Assembly: GCF_000003815.2 (NCBI RefSeq)
Contig: NC_049980.1
Coordinates: 11,104,299 to 11,168,298, forward strand
Source: Branchiostoma floridae
Lineage: Eukaryota; Chordata; Leptocardii; Amphioxiformes; Branchiostomatidae
Reading direction: 5' to 3'
Length of the DNA stretch: 64,000 bases
In this document: piece after piece, positions 35,101 to 46,618 of the stretch
How positions within the stretch are numbered: position 1 is the first letter of the stretch
Layout of the letters: each line of letters opens with the position of its first letter
Notes under the pieces: generated by a model
The model's database searches: none
What the model was told of the DNA's origin: nothing
Seen by the model: only the letters and a program-made list of their open reading frames with translations
Position numbers and translations under genes: made by a program

Positions 35101-38100
35101 CCCAAAAATAGCAAAAATCACAAAAGGCGAATTTTAGCGTGATATATTGGTGTTTAAACAGAGGTTTGTCAGCTCCATGAATCATTGCCTCCGGTTGATG
35201 ACTGATAACTCAACCCATAACAACACACTTGTGGTTCCCTGAAAGGGTCCTGCCCACAGAATCACAACACGCGAGAACCAAAATAAAACTACAATTAGGC
35301 AGGACAGTTGTGGACGTTGTAACATTGTAAAGATTGTTGTAGAACGAATTATGGAACGACTGTGACAATATGTACTAGTATAGTAGACCATGATGTCAGG
35401 ACATACAATTGTACAGAAATTTTTAAACTTTGATTCTTCCCATGCAGATAAAGAAACGTTTTGGTCAGAAAAGTGAAGGACATAGAATTATGTAACAGTA
35501 AGGATGTGTACCATGTACTTATAATCATATCAATTGTTCAATCTATGATTTTCCAGTACGACTGTTTCGAGTCGCCTGTGTTCTCACGCCCGTACCGTCA
35601 TGCGCAGTACCGACAGCACGTGACCTGGTATTCCCAACAAAACACAAGGATGATCAACTGGGCAGGCGCAGAGGGACAGGATGGCAAGTGCGCATGCGGG
35701 GTGACAGGTCACTTTCATAGCTTTAATTCCTAAATGACACCTTTCTGGGTTTCAATTTCAATTTCAAACAGACGAAATAACTTCTGACGATAACTATTTG
35801 TTATCAGTCCACATGCCTTTGATAAGAATTGTCCTGTCTTGAATTTTGATATAAATTTTTAGTAGTATGTGATCAGATATAGATAAAATAGATTTACTGT
35901 ATTTTGTGATTTCATCAGTTTCTTCAGCACCACTGAAGACAGAACAGTATCAGGTGTATATGAAAACATTACCGAACAGTTTTATCTGCTAGCGTGAGTT
36001 ATTGCAAACGTATAATATTTACACATATCATCTAATTTGTAGACTTATGGATGTATTAATGTTGAACATCGTAAGACTTCGTGCACATGGGAGGGTTGTT
36101 TTTGTTATACCTTTTAGCATGTGACGATATCTGTCTATCTGTGCTGTCTATCTGTGTTACTTATCATACACACCATACGTTTCCTCTCCATAGGCACCTG
36201 TGACAAAGGACACAAACGGTGTAACTGCGACAACGATGACGACCAGTGGCGGCAAGATGGCGGCCACATCCGGGATAAGGAGCACCTGCCGGTGACTCGA
36301 CTCGTCTTCGGGGCCAGTCGTGACGTACTGATGCACACCGAGCAGGGATTCTACAACATCGGAGCTCTCAGGTGCAGGGGGCAAGGTTTGTAAACAACAC
36401 GTATAGGGGCAGTGAAAGGATTCTGTATACTTGTCATTAGGCCATGTTGATTTGATTATATGGATGACATCCACCGGGAACTCCAAAATTGATGCGAGCG
36501 AGCGAATAAAAAAAAAGTTTGGCAAAAAAAAAGTTGCCTTCAGTATGAAATCAAAGTGGCCAGGAAGGTTGAACTTAGGACTAAACACACATAGTATGGT
36601 ATACCAACAGTTAGGTGTAGGGACCAGTACATCATACGGGTGCAAAACATTTTTTTCTTCTTGGACCAATCCGAAAAAAACAGACCTGAAAAAAACAACA
36701 GAGGAACAGGTTTCGCCAATTACAAAATGGACACACTATGTCGGCAGCCATTTGGGGTCTAACCGGGGGGCCAAGAAGACAACAAGAGCGAAGTCAAGTA
36801 GAGTTTATAGTCAATTGCACCAAGTTTCTACAATCAAAGGTACAGAGACAGTTAGCCTTTATCACATGGAGATGGGATTTTAAAATGCAGTGGGAGTCCA
36901 ATAATCCACCAAACAGATTCCTTGGTAGCAAAATTGACCAATTACCATTGTTTTGAGTATTGCCAGTTCTCAAGTTTCCACAGACAATCAGGTCCAGGTT
37001 CATGTCCGGACCTGGAAATGATCCTCTGGACCTGAATTTTCTGTACTGGTACCTCCCCCAACCAACAATAGATTTTTTTTCTTTCTGTCCTTTCACATCT
37101 TATTCTTTGACTTTAGATTCATTTTGGCATTCTATTGCAATAGTTATCTGTTTTCTGATCCTTTTTTTTATAATCTACGGAATATTTGTGCTCATTTTAC
37201 AGCTGCTTTGCACAATTTATTGTGTGGTCGAAAACTTTTTTTTTGTTGGAAATGGCCGAAAATTGGTGCGAGCGCGGATGTCATCCATATAATCAAATCA
37301 ACGTGGCCTTACTAACCATCATTCCTTTGAAAAGAATGATTGTCACTAATGTCACGTATACATTAATGTATTGTTCATGTATAATGTAATGTACGCAAGT
37401 TAACGTTCGCCTTTATCCGCGGCTCAACCTATATTCGTTGTTTGTAAAAACTGGGTATTTAGGGATATCAAATTGACGGACGGTGATTTCAAACTGCAAA
37501 ATTTTCACGATGTTTCAATTTGAAATCGCCGTACGTCAACTTGATATCCCTAAATACATCGTATCTAGATAAAACTGATATGAATAACCCCGCGAATGAA
37601 CTAGCGTTTTATGCATATGTCAAGAAAAGAAGAGCACTACATCTTAGATAGATTAGACTTCACCAATGTTGTACTCCTGGGAAAGGTACTTAACACCTAT
37701 GTCCTCACTCAAGGTGTCATAGGGATCATAAGGTAAAAATGAATACCTGACTTCGGTAAGGGACGTCTCAGATAGAAGGCAAAGATGGATTCAGGTTCTG
37801 TGCGTTGAAGTGGGGCATTTTTGACATTGTTGTACAAGTAGAATGTGTCGTCCAGCAGTGATCAGTAGTCACACGGTCGCAAAATGAGATAATCGAATGT
37901 TACTAATGAACACTCCAAGACCGGCCACACTCCTTTGTCGGCTTTTGGTACTACCTTATGCTAGCAAGGCACCTGCGTGGAGATTAATGATTAGATACTG
38001 ACCGAGGTTTTTCTTATACTCCAGCTGTTGACAGGTGGTACCCTCCCTCCTGTGCTGAGGTGAAGTCCCGTGGTGGGCATGCGCAGGACAGCAGCGGCAG

Positions 38101-41100
38101 TTACATCATAGACCCTGACGGACCGGGGACAGGCGTGGAACCATTTACCGTCTCCTGTGACTTTAACCAAACAGGTCAGACACATGACAAGTCATCCGTC
38201 TTTTCCATAACTTACTTTTTCAATGTGCATCTTTCATACGTATCCAAACAATAATTCTATTGTAGTATGGTCCCAAACTTGTTTCAACTAGTCTAACGTT
38301 GTATGTCCTGATCACATTCCAATTATTTCCCTTCACATGGCTTGTCCTTAGGCTGTGACGTTACAAAATGTTTGTCAATGAATAGTTTCCCGTCTAAGTA
38401 CTTGGACAACTGTGACCATAAAAGAATAGACAGGGATAAAAAGGAGGAACGAATTTAAACACCACCCTATACACCGAAATGTGTGGGAAGGATTCTCTAG
38501 TCACTTCTTATCCTCTGTCTGCATTGACAGTGACAACCACCGTCCACCACAACAGAGAGGAGATGGCCCACGTGGACGGACATGAACACCCCTTGTCCTA
38601 CCGGGTAGACGTGTCGTACGCCGCCAGCATGCGCCAAATACAAGCGCTGATGGCGATTTCTGACAGTTGCGAACAAAATGTAGAGGTATGGTCAAGTCTC
38701 TCATTAGTCGTAAGAAAATTAACAGTCTGAGAACAAAATTTGCACCTAGCTAATTATTGGATATGACCATAAAAGAACGAGAAAGATGGAATTTATTCGA
38801 TTGATGTACAAACCCAAAGAAAATACTTGTGTGCCTCTAAATGGCGATGTACTGACATCTATACATTGGGTAAAATTAAGGATAGTAGTTACATTCCAAT
38901 CTCAAGGCTCGAGAAAAATGATAGCTGTACTTGATGTACTGTTTTCCCGTCAACATACATATATAATTCAGGTTTCCAAATAATGGCGCCTGCAACTAGC
39001 CTGAGTACCATCCGCATAGTAGTTGACCTCAACGTTTAGTGTATATTATATATGGGGGCCCCAAAGGCCTTTTCCGTAGAGCGTAATCGGCGGTTTTAAT
39101 TCTACGTACTCCGTAGCGGGACCGCTCGAATTCAACGTAGAGCGTAATCGGTGCATTTTGCGTCGAGCGATATTGGCCCCTTTAATTTAACGTATTACGT
39201 AGAAGCTAACCGGATTTTACCGTAAAACGTAATTCATGTTAATTTTTCGTCAAGCGTAATCAAAGTTTCATTAAACTTAACTAGTCTACCGGCAAATTTT
39301 ACCCGCGAAAATGCTGGAAACTGCGTTTCAAAGGGTCCAGATTTCAAAATTTCGCCGGACATTCCTTGCTATGGCTCAACACTACGGCACTGGACATGGT
39401 GAAAATATGTTGCGGGAGCGTCGTCCCCCAACTAGTAGAAATCTTTTTACCGACCTTAGCTTAGTTAACAAGCAAAATGTGCCCCTTAAATGCAGGAAAT
39501 GGCATTTCAGAGGGTCGAGATTTCAATTTTTCTCCGGGCGCCGGGCGGCCCTTGCCAAGGCTTGCGACGGCTTGGGCCTAGCCTCCGGCGCTCACGACTC
39601 TCCGGCGCTCGTCGCCCTCAAAGACGTTTCTCTGACAGAAATGTCATTACATTGAGCATATGGCCTGCCAGCAAAATTTGTCCCTCAAAACGCAGGAACT
39701 TATGGTGTTTCAGAGGGTAAAAATTTCCAAATTTTCCCGTACCTACCTTGCGACAGTTCGACTGTTCGTGCTTTCGGCACTCGAAATCTGAAAATGATGT
39801 TTGGGGGCGTTGCCCAGCTTAAAGCTAAAACCATGTGAATTTCTAATTGGATGCTATTTAACTTAGCTTAGTCTGTGAGCAAAATTTGCCCTTCAAAATG
39901 CTTAAAATGGCGTTTCAGAGGGTCAAGATTTCACAATATTCCCGGGGGAGCATGCCCCCGGACGCCCTAGGATTGTCGCGCCTCCGCTTTCGGTGCTACA
40001 AGTGCTGAAAATTACGTCACATAAGAAATTTGCTGTCGCCGCCTTTGGCCAGCAAGACGTCTTTAGAAGTTAAGTTTTAATCTTATTGATGGAATTATCA
40101 GTTTTGTTTAGATCTCATCTTCACATGTTCTGCCGTCGGCGGAGTTCAGCCAAAAGACAATAAATATTTGCATAATGCATTATGAAATTTCGTAATTTAG
40201 CGTAGAGCGTAATGAAGCGTCCATAATTTAGCGTATTACGTAGCCGGCCCTCCCGAATTTAGCGTAGAGCGTTGTCGGTACCCCCCCTTTGGGGCCCTCA
40301 TATATAGTCGCTTCTCTGCTATTCACAGCGCTACACCAGCTACACCTGTCCCCGCGCGCCACAGACAGGTGGTCGATTAACTCAATTTTGGAGGGTAACC
40401 AATCAGAGGAGTTATGCAAATGACAACGTATGCAATGAGGGCAGGGGTAAAACAAGGGGAGATATTATCACAAAAGGCGCACAGTTTGACTTTGGGGAGG
40501 AAGCAAGAGGGGGTTGGGAGCAACAGGCGAAAAGTCGAGTAAAATTAAGGATAGTAGGAAGGGAATAAGGATGTTGAGATATGAAGAGGAGGATAGTATT
40601 TGTACCCTAAACCCACCATCTTTTTGCGTTTCGTCGCCCTCTGGCGACGAAACGCAATGTATTGGGTTTTACCTTCAGTGGTTGCTTCGATGCATGCTTG
40701 GTGCTTGGTTTGGTTCAACACGACCGCACGCAACTGCTACAACTGTATGTTCGGAAATACCATTGCATTGTGGTTTCGGACTTCAATATCCTGGAAAATG
40801 GCCATATAACATCTATTCCACAAGATTGCACAAGAAAAAAAATGATTTTATCAAGAAAGCGACCGAAAATCGACATAAATAATACTATGTAGTGAGGTTA
40901 AAGCATAATGTACACTCGCCATTACACACGTGACAACTTAGCTCAATCGGTAAAGTCATACGCCTTCAGATCCGAAAGTCCCTGGTTCGAAACCGAGAGT
41001 GGATTTTTCTTTTTAAATATTGAAGATATATAAATATTCTATTTATTTATTGATATTATATTTTTATATATCATTTTTTATTCATTCTAGTATTCATTTC

Positions 41101-44100
41101 ATATATGCAAGGCCTTTGTCTTATGAACAGGACTTCATAGATTCCAAACCCGGCATTCGAATTTTTCTGTTCATGGTAATGGAAATACTATTCCACAAGA
41201 TTGCACAAGAATGAATGGAAATACCGTGCAGCGGCTCCTATGCGCGGTAAGATGATTCTCGCAAAACACTCGCCACTAAACTACTATTCATGATGTAAAC
41301 AGAGGCTCTTGATGTTGTTTGCATGAAACTCCATCAAAAACAGCGATCCTTTCTTACAGAAGCAAATGCTCCATTGTTCAGTATCGACTACACTCATATA
41401 CAATACACGTAACAACTTAGTTCAATCGGTAAAGTCATACGCCTTCGGATTCGAAAGTCCCTGGTTCGAAACCGAGAGTGGATGTTTTCTTTTTAAATAT
41501 TGAAGATAATATATAAATATTCTATTTATTTATTGATATTATATTTTCATATATCATTTTTTTAAATTTTAGTATTCATTTCATGTATGCAAGGCCTTTG
41601 TCTTATGAACAGGACTTCATAGATTCCAAACCCGGCATTCGAATTTTTCTGTTCATGGTAATGGAAAATACCGTACAGCGGCTCCTATGCGCGGTAAGAT
41701 GATTCTCGCAAAACACTCGCCACTAAACTACTATTCATGATGTAAACAGAGGCTCTTGATGTTGTTTGCATGAAACTCCGTCAAAAACAGCGATCCTTTC
41801 TTACAGTAGCAAATGCTCCATTGTTCAGTATCGACTTCATTCAGAAGTTTTCAGACAACACGGATGTGGAAAGTCACACCGCTCGACACAAAAGTATGGA
41901 AATTTTCATGAATATTAGCAAAATTATCCAGGAAAACAAGGAAGGAATGTTGTAAATGCGGAAACCAGTATAATAGAGATGAGGTAGCTGTTCATTGGTT
42001 TGGATATTTGTTTGACATTTGGTAGTCAATTTAGATAGAATCTTGTCACAGTACTAGTGCTGATGGTGCTTTTTCAAGTGTACATAAGTACCTGAGTATA
42101 TTGATAGATTTTATAATGAACTTATTGTACATTTAAAATAAAGTTGTAAGCCAAGACCAGCTATTAAAAAGTACTCCTTTCCAAAATAACAATTTTTCTT
42201 ATAGACGCAACAGCCCTTAAGTGACTTTTTCTAACAGATTTTACTTCAAGAAAAAGACAGTTCACACTCATAAACGTAGACGAAACGCCAGCTTTTTTTA
42301 AAAGCACTTGTTTGAAAATTTGTAAAAGTGTTCACCTCGCTCTCTGGTCAGGGATGGGGACTATTCCGCATTCCTTATCACCCCATCACCTTGCTGGGGC
42401 GCCTGGGATGGCACCACCAAAAGATTTGAATATACAGGTTTCCAGACGGGTAGCAGAAGCGAACAAAAGAACAAGCCAGATCAGACTAGCCTGGAACTAA
42501 CTCCCTCTATAAATTCTTCTAATTTTGCAGTATCACTGTTACGGCTCGGCCATATTCTATTCAGAGAAAGAGTCAAAACCCGACAAGCAGCATGCCGCCT
42601 GGTACTCTAGAGAGGGAACGGGGATGTCTTACTGGCCAGGGGCAAGGGGCCACGCGGGAAAGTGTGCGTGCGGTGTAACAGGTAAAGCGTGATTGTGACT
42701 AAAGGTGTGTTCACAGTGCGTATATATTCAACTCCGTATGAGGTCCGTATGGAAGACTTAGCCTCTACCAGGCTCCACAGGTCAATGGAAATAATACACA
42801 TATTGGCAGATTTAGTTGCCGAGGGGTATGGTTTGCGACCCCGACCCAGCTAACTCGTTTGGCATGTTATCTGTCTATATTTGTCATTTTTCACTTTTCC
42901 CAGTGCCCTGTGGATCCTGGTATAGGCTAAGATTTCCATACGGACTTCATACGGACTTGAATAAATACGCACGTGTGAATACACAGTATGCAGACGGTAA
43001 AGAATGTATCTTAATCTTTTACCTGGTACAACACAAAAACTGACTTTCATGCGTCACAACAAAATTTACTACATGGATTCGTGTATAAAACCACAGGCAC
43101 GTGTGACAATGGAAACCCACGTTGCAACTGTGATAACAACGACGACACCTGGCGGAAAGATGCAGGAACTGTAACGGACAAGAGCCTACTACCGGTGACA
43201 GGACTGGCGTTCGGTGACACATCAATCAAAGTCTGCTTCGACGAAAACGAAAACATAGTATCCCTTCTGGACGAACAAGGATTCTATGTGTTGAGTCCCC
43301 TCCGATGCAGGTCTAGTGATGCAGGTTTGTTTTCCATTGTTTTTTTGTTTTTGTTATTGCTTTTTAATTCATGAAGCACATAATTGATACCAAACGTTGG
43401 ATAGATTTGTGGAAAACATCAGCCGGAATCATTTTCTCGACACCATATGACTATAATTGAAGTTGATATCCTGCCGTTCCCTTCAGGAACACCGCAGACA
43501 ACAGCCCAACCTTTGGTTCCAACTAGTTCGACTTCCAAAAAGCCAAACTTTACTGAGACTAAACATACAGCTCTTCTAACGAAAACGGAAAGTTCGAATT
43601 CAGATTCTCTCCTGAGAAGTACCCCAAGAAACAGAGAAGAAACAGCAATAGAGGGAGACCAAAATGTAGATAGGAAGACACTAAGTCAAGATGAAGACAG
43701 TAGGATTCAAGATGGGGATATGGAAGAACCGTCTGATGACAAGAAAAAGGACAACCAACCACATGGTGACCAAACTCCAGGTTGGCAATTGCTTACAGTG
43801 AACTAGATGTTTATCAGTGTCAACATACAACATTCTTCCAAACTTGTATATTTTTGCCTCCTGTGCCCTGGTATTACAACAAAATAACCTGCATTTTGGC
43901 AAAGGGGTGCGTGGAATATTCATTCAAGGGACGCAGATATAAATTTTAGCATACAGCACTTCAAAATGATGTATTTTGGATTTTTTGACAAATATTTTTA
44001 CCTTCCCGCAGCGTTCCAGTAATGTGACCCAGAGGACGTTGACCAAACCAGTGGGATGGTGTGCAGGTGTGCGCGATCGCTAATCGAATTATTAGGGCAG

Positions 44101-46618
44101 CCAATAGCCGCGCGACATTTACTACAAGCCTGTTTGTTCAACTTAGGTTCAGCCAATGAGGAAGCGTCATTCTAATTGAGGTCTAGTTACCCCTTGCTCT
44201 AATTAATATTCATGAAACGCGAAGCGAACATATCCAGTCAACGAAGGTGCTCTTGAAATATGCTGTATTTGCTCATGACATGAGCAAAAATCTATCTATT
44301 TAAAGACATCAATTCCTCGCCTAAACTTTGTGCTACTTAAATCAATGTTTTTACAACTATTTCGCAGAAGACATTCCAAATCCTAAAGAGAAGCCACCGA
44401 AAGATAGTCTCGACGAAGATGAAGGGGAGGAAAGACCAGTTGAAGTCCTCCAGAAAGAAGACATCGACCAACCACCAAATATAGACACTGGCACCAAAGA
44501 CGAGAATAACCAGTTGATCACAGATCACTCTTCAGTAAATGTTCCAAATCCAGGTAGGTACGAGTATGTACAGTATGTTAGCAATCCATTTGTAGCAATC
44601 CCTTGTATACGTACAAAATGCTCCTTTGCCAGTGTATAAAATGTCATGAAGTTGTTCTACATGTGACTAACACTCTTTCCATTTTACCTATTAGTCCTAC
44701 AGGATGAAATGGTGGATAGCATCAGTAGAACGGCTCACGGCAGAAACGGCGCCGCAGAACACGGTACCGAGACTCGACAACCTTTTTTGAATAAAGAGGA
44801 TTTACTAGACCAAGAAACATTTGGTAAGTGTAAATTGATTTCATCTTCATTTCATATCTGAATGCACTGACATAGTCTGTAGTAGCTCATTATAAGAAGT
44901 GAAATACAACAACATGTAGGTGGTTCTTAGACGTAGCGAGCAGTCTGCATGGTTCATAGCATATACAGTGTTGCATCATTTTGTTCTTTGGTGTGTGCTG
45001 GCAGTGAATTATAAGCTAAACCAATCATATCTAATATGCTATATCTGTACCATGTTTTAGATCAATGGTCTGGAGAGCAGCTTGAAAGAGAGGACGATGA
45101 GGGGATACACAATGTACCCGATGAGACAGAAAATCCTCATGAAGAGCCTCTACTGCATGAAGGTACAGACATCAAAACCCAACCTGCTTACTCTACGGCA
45201 GAACCCCCGGATGTTGTAGGCGCCGAAAACACAGACAGACAACCGTTTCAGGACAATCCCAACCAACCTGTAGATATGCCACAGGGTTATGACGACGCAG
45301 TTATCGGGTACAGGGATGGAGAACAGATGAACAGTGAACCCGCCCATCCCTTGGAAGAGCAACCGGGCCTGACTCATGAGAACACCGACAACAACAAGGA
45401 TATAGATCGGCCCCTAGAAAATCTGCAGAACCCAGCTGCCTGTAAGTGTCACTCTCCTTCAAAATAAATTTAGATAAATCATCATGATACAATGTTACTA
45501 GAGAACCAACAGGAAGCCCACTAAAGATATCTGATGAGTCATTTTTGTAAATGACGACCATTTATTTGTGAACGGCACTTTGCGCGACTTCGCTCAATGG
45601 GTACCTGAAGTTTGTGTATTTTTTTTGGGGGGGGGGGGGGGGGGGTGTGAAGGAACTGGAATGAGCTGAGAGGGTTGGGCTCCAACTTCCAATACGGTGT
45701 CCTAGATACGTTGACTAACACCCCACTGTCCCTGTGGCCTCAAAAAGGCTATGGTACTGCATGCCTTCACAGTGGCGGTGCTTGTATGTATTATAAAGAT
45801 ATATCATGCGACTTTTCGGGCTATCTTTCAGTGGGTCAAGATAATTCACAAAGACGTGGGGACCGTACAGATGGACCGGGGGGAGTACATGTTCACGAAC
45901 GGCCCCAGTGGGTGCAAGGTGGGGACTCGACAGATGATGGTGAGTCAGTCATCTTGATATCAAATCTGTTCATCTTTCACACACGAATAATTCTTGGTTG
46001 GTATATGTTTTGTGTTTCTTCCTTCTTAATGCGCCTGTGATTACTTGTTTACACACAAACCATCTCTTTTTCCATTAGACAGCTGCCGCTTTATTTTCTA
46101 ATTTTCTGATTCAATATAATGAACGATGCAAAAGTAAAGTAAAAGACAACAAAATACACAAACGCAGAGAAAAATCGTTATTCTTCTATGAAATTCTTTG
46201 AGCATTTTTTGGAATATTTGGTGGCTCAGCGGTCGTAGCCTCTGGTGGAAAGGGAGAGTTGAGTTGTGCAGCTAAGAACCTAGTGCATGTAAATATAGGC
46301 ACTACTTTGTTTTATAGATGAGCCAAGTGGCTTCCCAGAGGAGCTTACACTCGAGGTTGGAATTCCTGTGGTGCTGACCGCGCTCGCAGTAGCCTTTGTT
46401 ATTGCCTTTAGGTAAGTACAAAGTTTATTCGAGTATTCGAGTATAAAATATTAGCCTGACTCATACTTCTGTTGACAAGTGATAACACACAATTAATTTC
46501 TTTCAGAATGCCATGCAAAAGACTACACATGAAGACAAGGAAAAGGAGTAGATCTGACGGCTTCACTGATGTGGGCAGTCCACGTCTTTTAAAGAGTTTC
46601 TCCATTCAACAGTCATGA
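32113..46618 (+). CDS. Single-pass membrane protein with two CASPR-type fibrinogen-like domains (16 exons, 901 aa)
   Basis: Exons: 32113-32191, 32950-33090, 33542-33696, 35557-35707, 36194-36385, 38025-38174, 38531-38685, 42531-42681, 43097-43324, 43487-43780, 44368-44553, 44695-44823, 45061-45441, 45832-45939, 46318-46411, 46507-46618. Sum 2706 nt with a terminal stop. Signal peptide MSTRRIFLAVVCILQIFTLD. Two repeats of a four-exon domain follow. Each has Y-I-I-D-P-D-G, a VYCD/VSCD motif, VHHxxEE...VDG, SASMxQIQAL...CEQ, W...KCACGVTG, CNCDN(D/N)D-x-W-R-x-D and LPVT, ending in LRCR. This is the fibrinogen-like module of neurexin-IV/CNTNAP proteins. Then come an acidic Pro/Glu/Asp-rich stalk, one membrane helix (IPVVLTALAVAFVIAF) and a 38-residue basic tail. 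LamG, EGF and discoidin domains of CNTNAPs are absent. Probable role: cell-surface adhesion or recognition. Confidence 0.85.
32950..36385 (+). CDS. First CASPR-type fibrinogen-like domain (exons 2-5)
   Basis: Starts ATRTLQGCDHLKRAGEVESG, then YYIIDPDGNSGLDPFPVYCD. Exon 3 (155 nt) has VVHHDKEERESVDG and SASMEQIQALVSLSSDCEQ. Exon 4 (151 nt) has YDCFESPVF, WYSQQNTRMINWAGAEGQDG and KCACGVTG. Exon 5 has GTCDKGHKRCNCDNDDDQWR, DKEHLPVTRLVFG, GFYNIGALRCRGQ. These are the successive blocks of the CNTNAP fibrinogen-like module, including the paired CNCD and LPVT motifs. Confidence 0.88.
36439..37309. mobile_element. Non-autonomous DNA transposon with about 33-bp terminal inverted repeats
   Basis: The left end AGGCCATGTTGATTTGATTA, continuing TATGGATGACATCC, is matched by the reverse complement at the right end with one change (AGGCCACGTTG...). 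Just inside, GCGAGCG motifs also mirror. TA flanks the element on both sides, consistent with a mariner-like target. No transposase is seen. The internal open frames are short. It lies in the intron between exons 5 and 6 of the fibrinogen-like receptor gene. Confidence 0.75.
37401..37613. repeat. Inverted-repeat element with CTTTATCCGCG termini, copy 2
   Basis: Related to the element at 24393-24602: left end TTCGCCTTTATCCGCGG, inner pair TATTTAGGGATATCAAATTG and its complement, right end CCGCGAATGAACTAGCG. Arms are about 90 bases each. Same intron as the element at 36439-37309. Confidence 0.65.
38025..43324 (+). CDS. Second CASPR-type fibrinogen-like domain (exons 6-9)
   Basis: Same four-exon plan. 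Exons two and three of each repeat are the same length as in the first domain (155 and 151 nt). Blocks: SCAEVKSRGGHAQDSSGSY, IIDPDGPGTGVEPFTVSCDF; VTTTVHHNREEMAHVDGHEH, YAASMRQIQALMAISDSCEQ; YHCYGSAIFYSEKESKPDKQ, MSYWPGARGHAGKCACGVT; GTCDNGNPRCNCDNNDDTWR, DKSLLPVTGLAFGD, GFYVLSPLRCR. It carries a 12-residue insertion before the final strand compared with domain one. The intron between its second and third exons is about 3.8 kb and has been colonised by repeats. Confidence 0.88.
39047..40306. mobile_element. 1.26-kb DNA-transposon-like element with GGGGGCCCCAAAGG termini
   Basis: Ends TATATGGGGGCCCCAAAGG (39047 on) and CCTTTGGGGCCCTCATATA (to about 40306) are inverted repeats with a TATATA-like flank. 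Subterminal regions on both sides carry repeated CGTAGAGCGTAAT and CGTATTACGTAG motifs. The interior has four tandem copies of a 180-210-bp unit sharing GCGTTTCAGAGGGTC-like cores (about 39328, 39506, 39706, 39911). No transposase frame. Located in the intron between exons 7 and 8 of the fibrinogen-like receptor gene. Confidence 0.7.
40624..40657. repeat. Perfect 15-bp stem, 4-base loop hairpin
   Basis: TTGCGTTTCGTCGCC (40624-40638), loop CTCT, then GGCGACGAAACGCAA (40643-40657). It is within the intron between exons 7 and 8 of the fibrinogen-like receptor gene. It may be a miniature foldback element or a structured RNA segment of the intron. Confidence 0.8.
40921..41850 (+). repeat. tRNA-derived (SINE-like) repeat, two tandem copies
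   Basis: Two direct copies with a period near 479 bp start at about 40931 and 41411. Each begins with a tRNA-like head: box A-like TTAGCTCAATCGGTAAAG and box B-like GGTTCGAAACC about 40 bases later, followed by AT-rich unique sequence and a shared tail (TGATGTTGTTTGCATGAAAC). The cloverleaf is degenerate (weak D and T stems), so I call it tRNA-derived rather than a functional tRNA gene. It lies in the intron between exons 7 and 8 of the fibrinogen-like receptor gene. Confidence 0.6.
43487..46618 (+). CDS. Acidic stalk, membrane helix and basic tail (exons 10-16)
   Basis: Exons 10-14 all begin and end in phase 1. They encode Thr/Ser/Pro-rich, then strongly acidic sequence, for example DGDMEEPSDDKKKDNQPHGD, DSLDEDEGEERPVE, REDDEGIHNVPDETENPHEE, with no cysteine until near the end. 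This fits an extended, disordered or glycosylated stalk. Exon 15 holds the only membrane helix (VGIPVVLTALAVAFVIAF). Exon 16 is the cytoplasmic tail, rich in Lys/Arg (CKRLHMKTRKRSRS) with a Ser-Pro site (VGSPRLLKSFS) that could be phosphorylated. The symmetric phase-1 exons allow length variation by exon skipping. Confidence 0.8.
45621..45646. repeat. Poly-T/poly-G tract
   Basis: A T-run is followed directly by about 18 G residues, in the intron between exons 13 and 14 of the fibrinogen-like receptor gene. A G-run of this length can form a quadruplex, or may reflect assembly slippage. Confidence 0.85.

Noticed and set aside
36431-36883. 150-codon plus-strand frame in the receptor intron
   Set aside because: Lies almost entirely inside the terminal-inverted-repeat element. 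Low-complexity Lys runs and no similarity to transposases that I recognise.
40931-41000. Functional tRNA gene
   Set aside because: Box A and B-like sequences are present but the D and T stems are poorly paired and the unit is part of a longer duplicated repeat.
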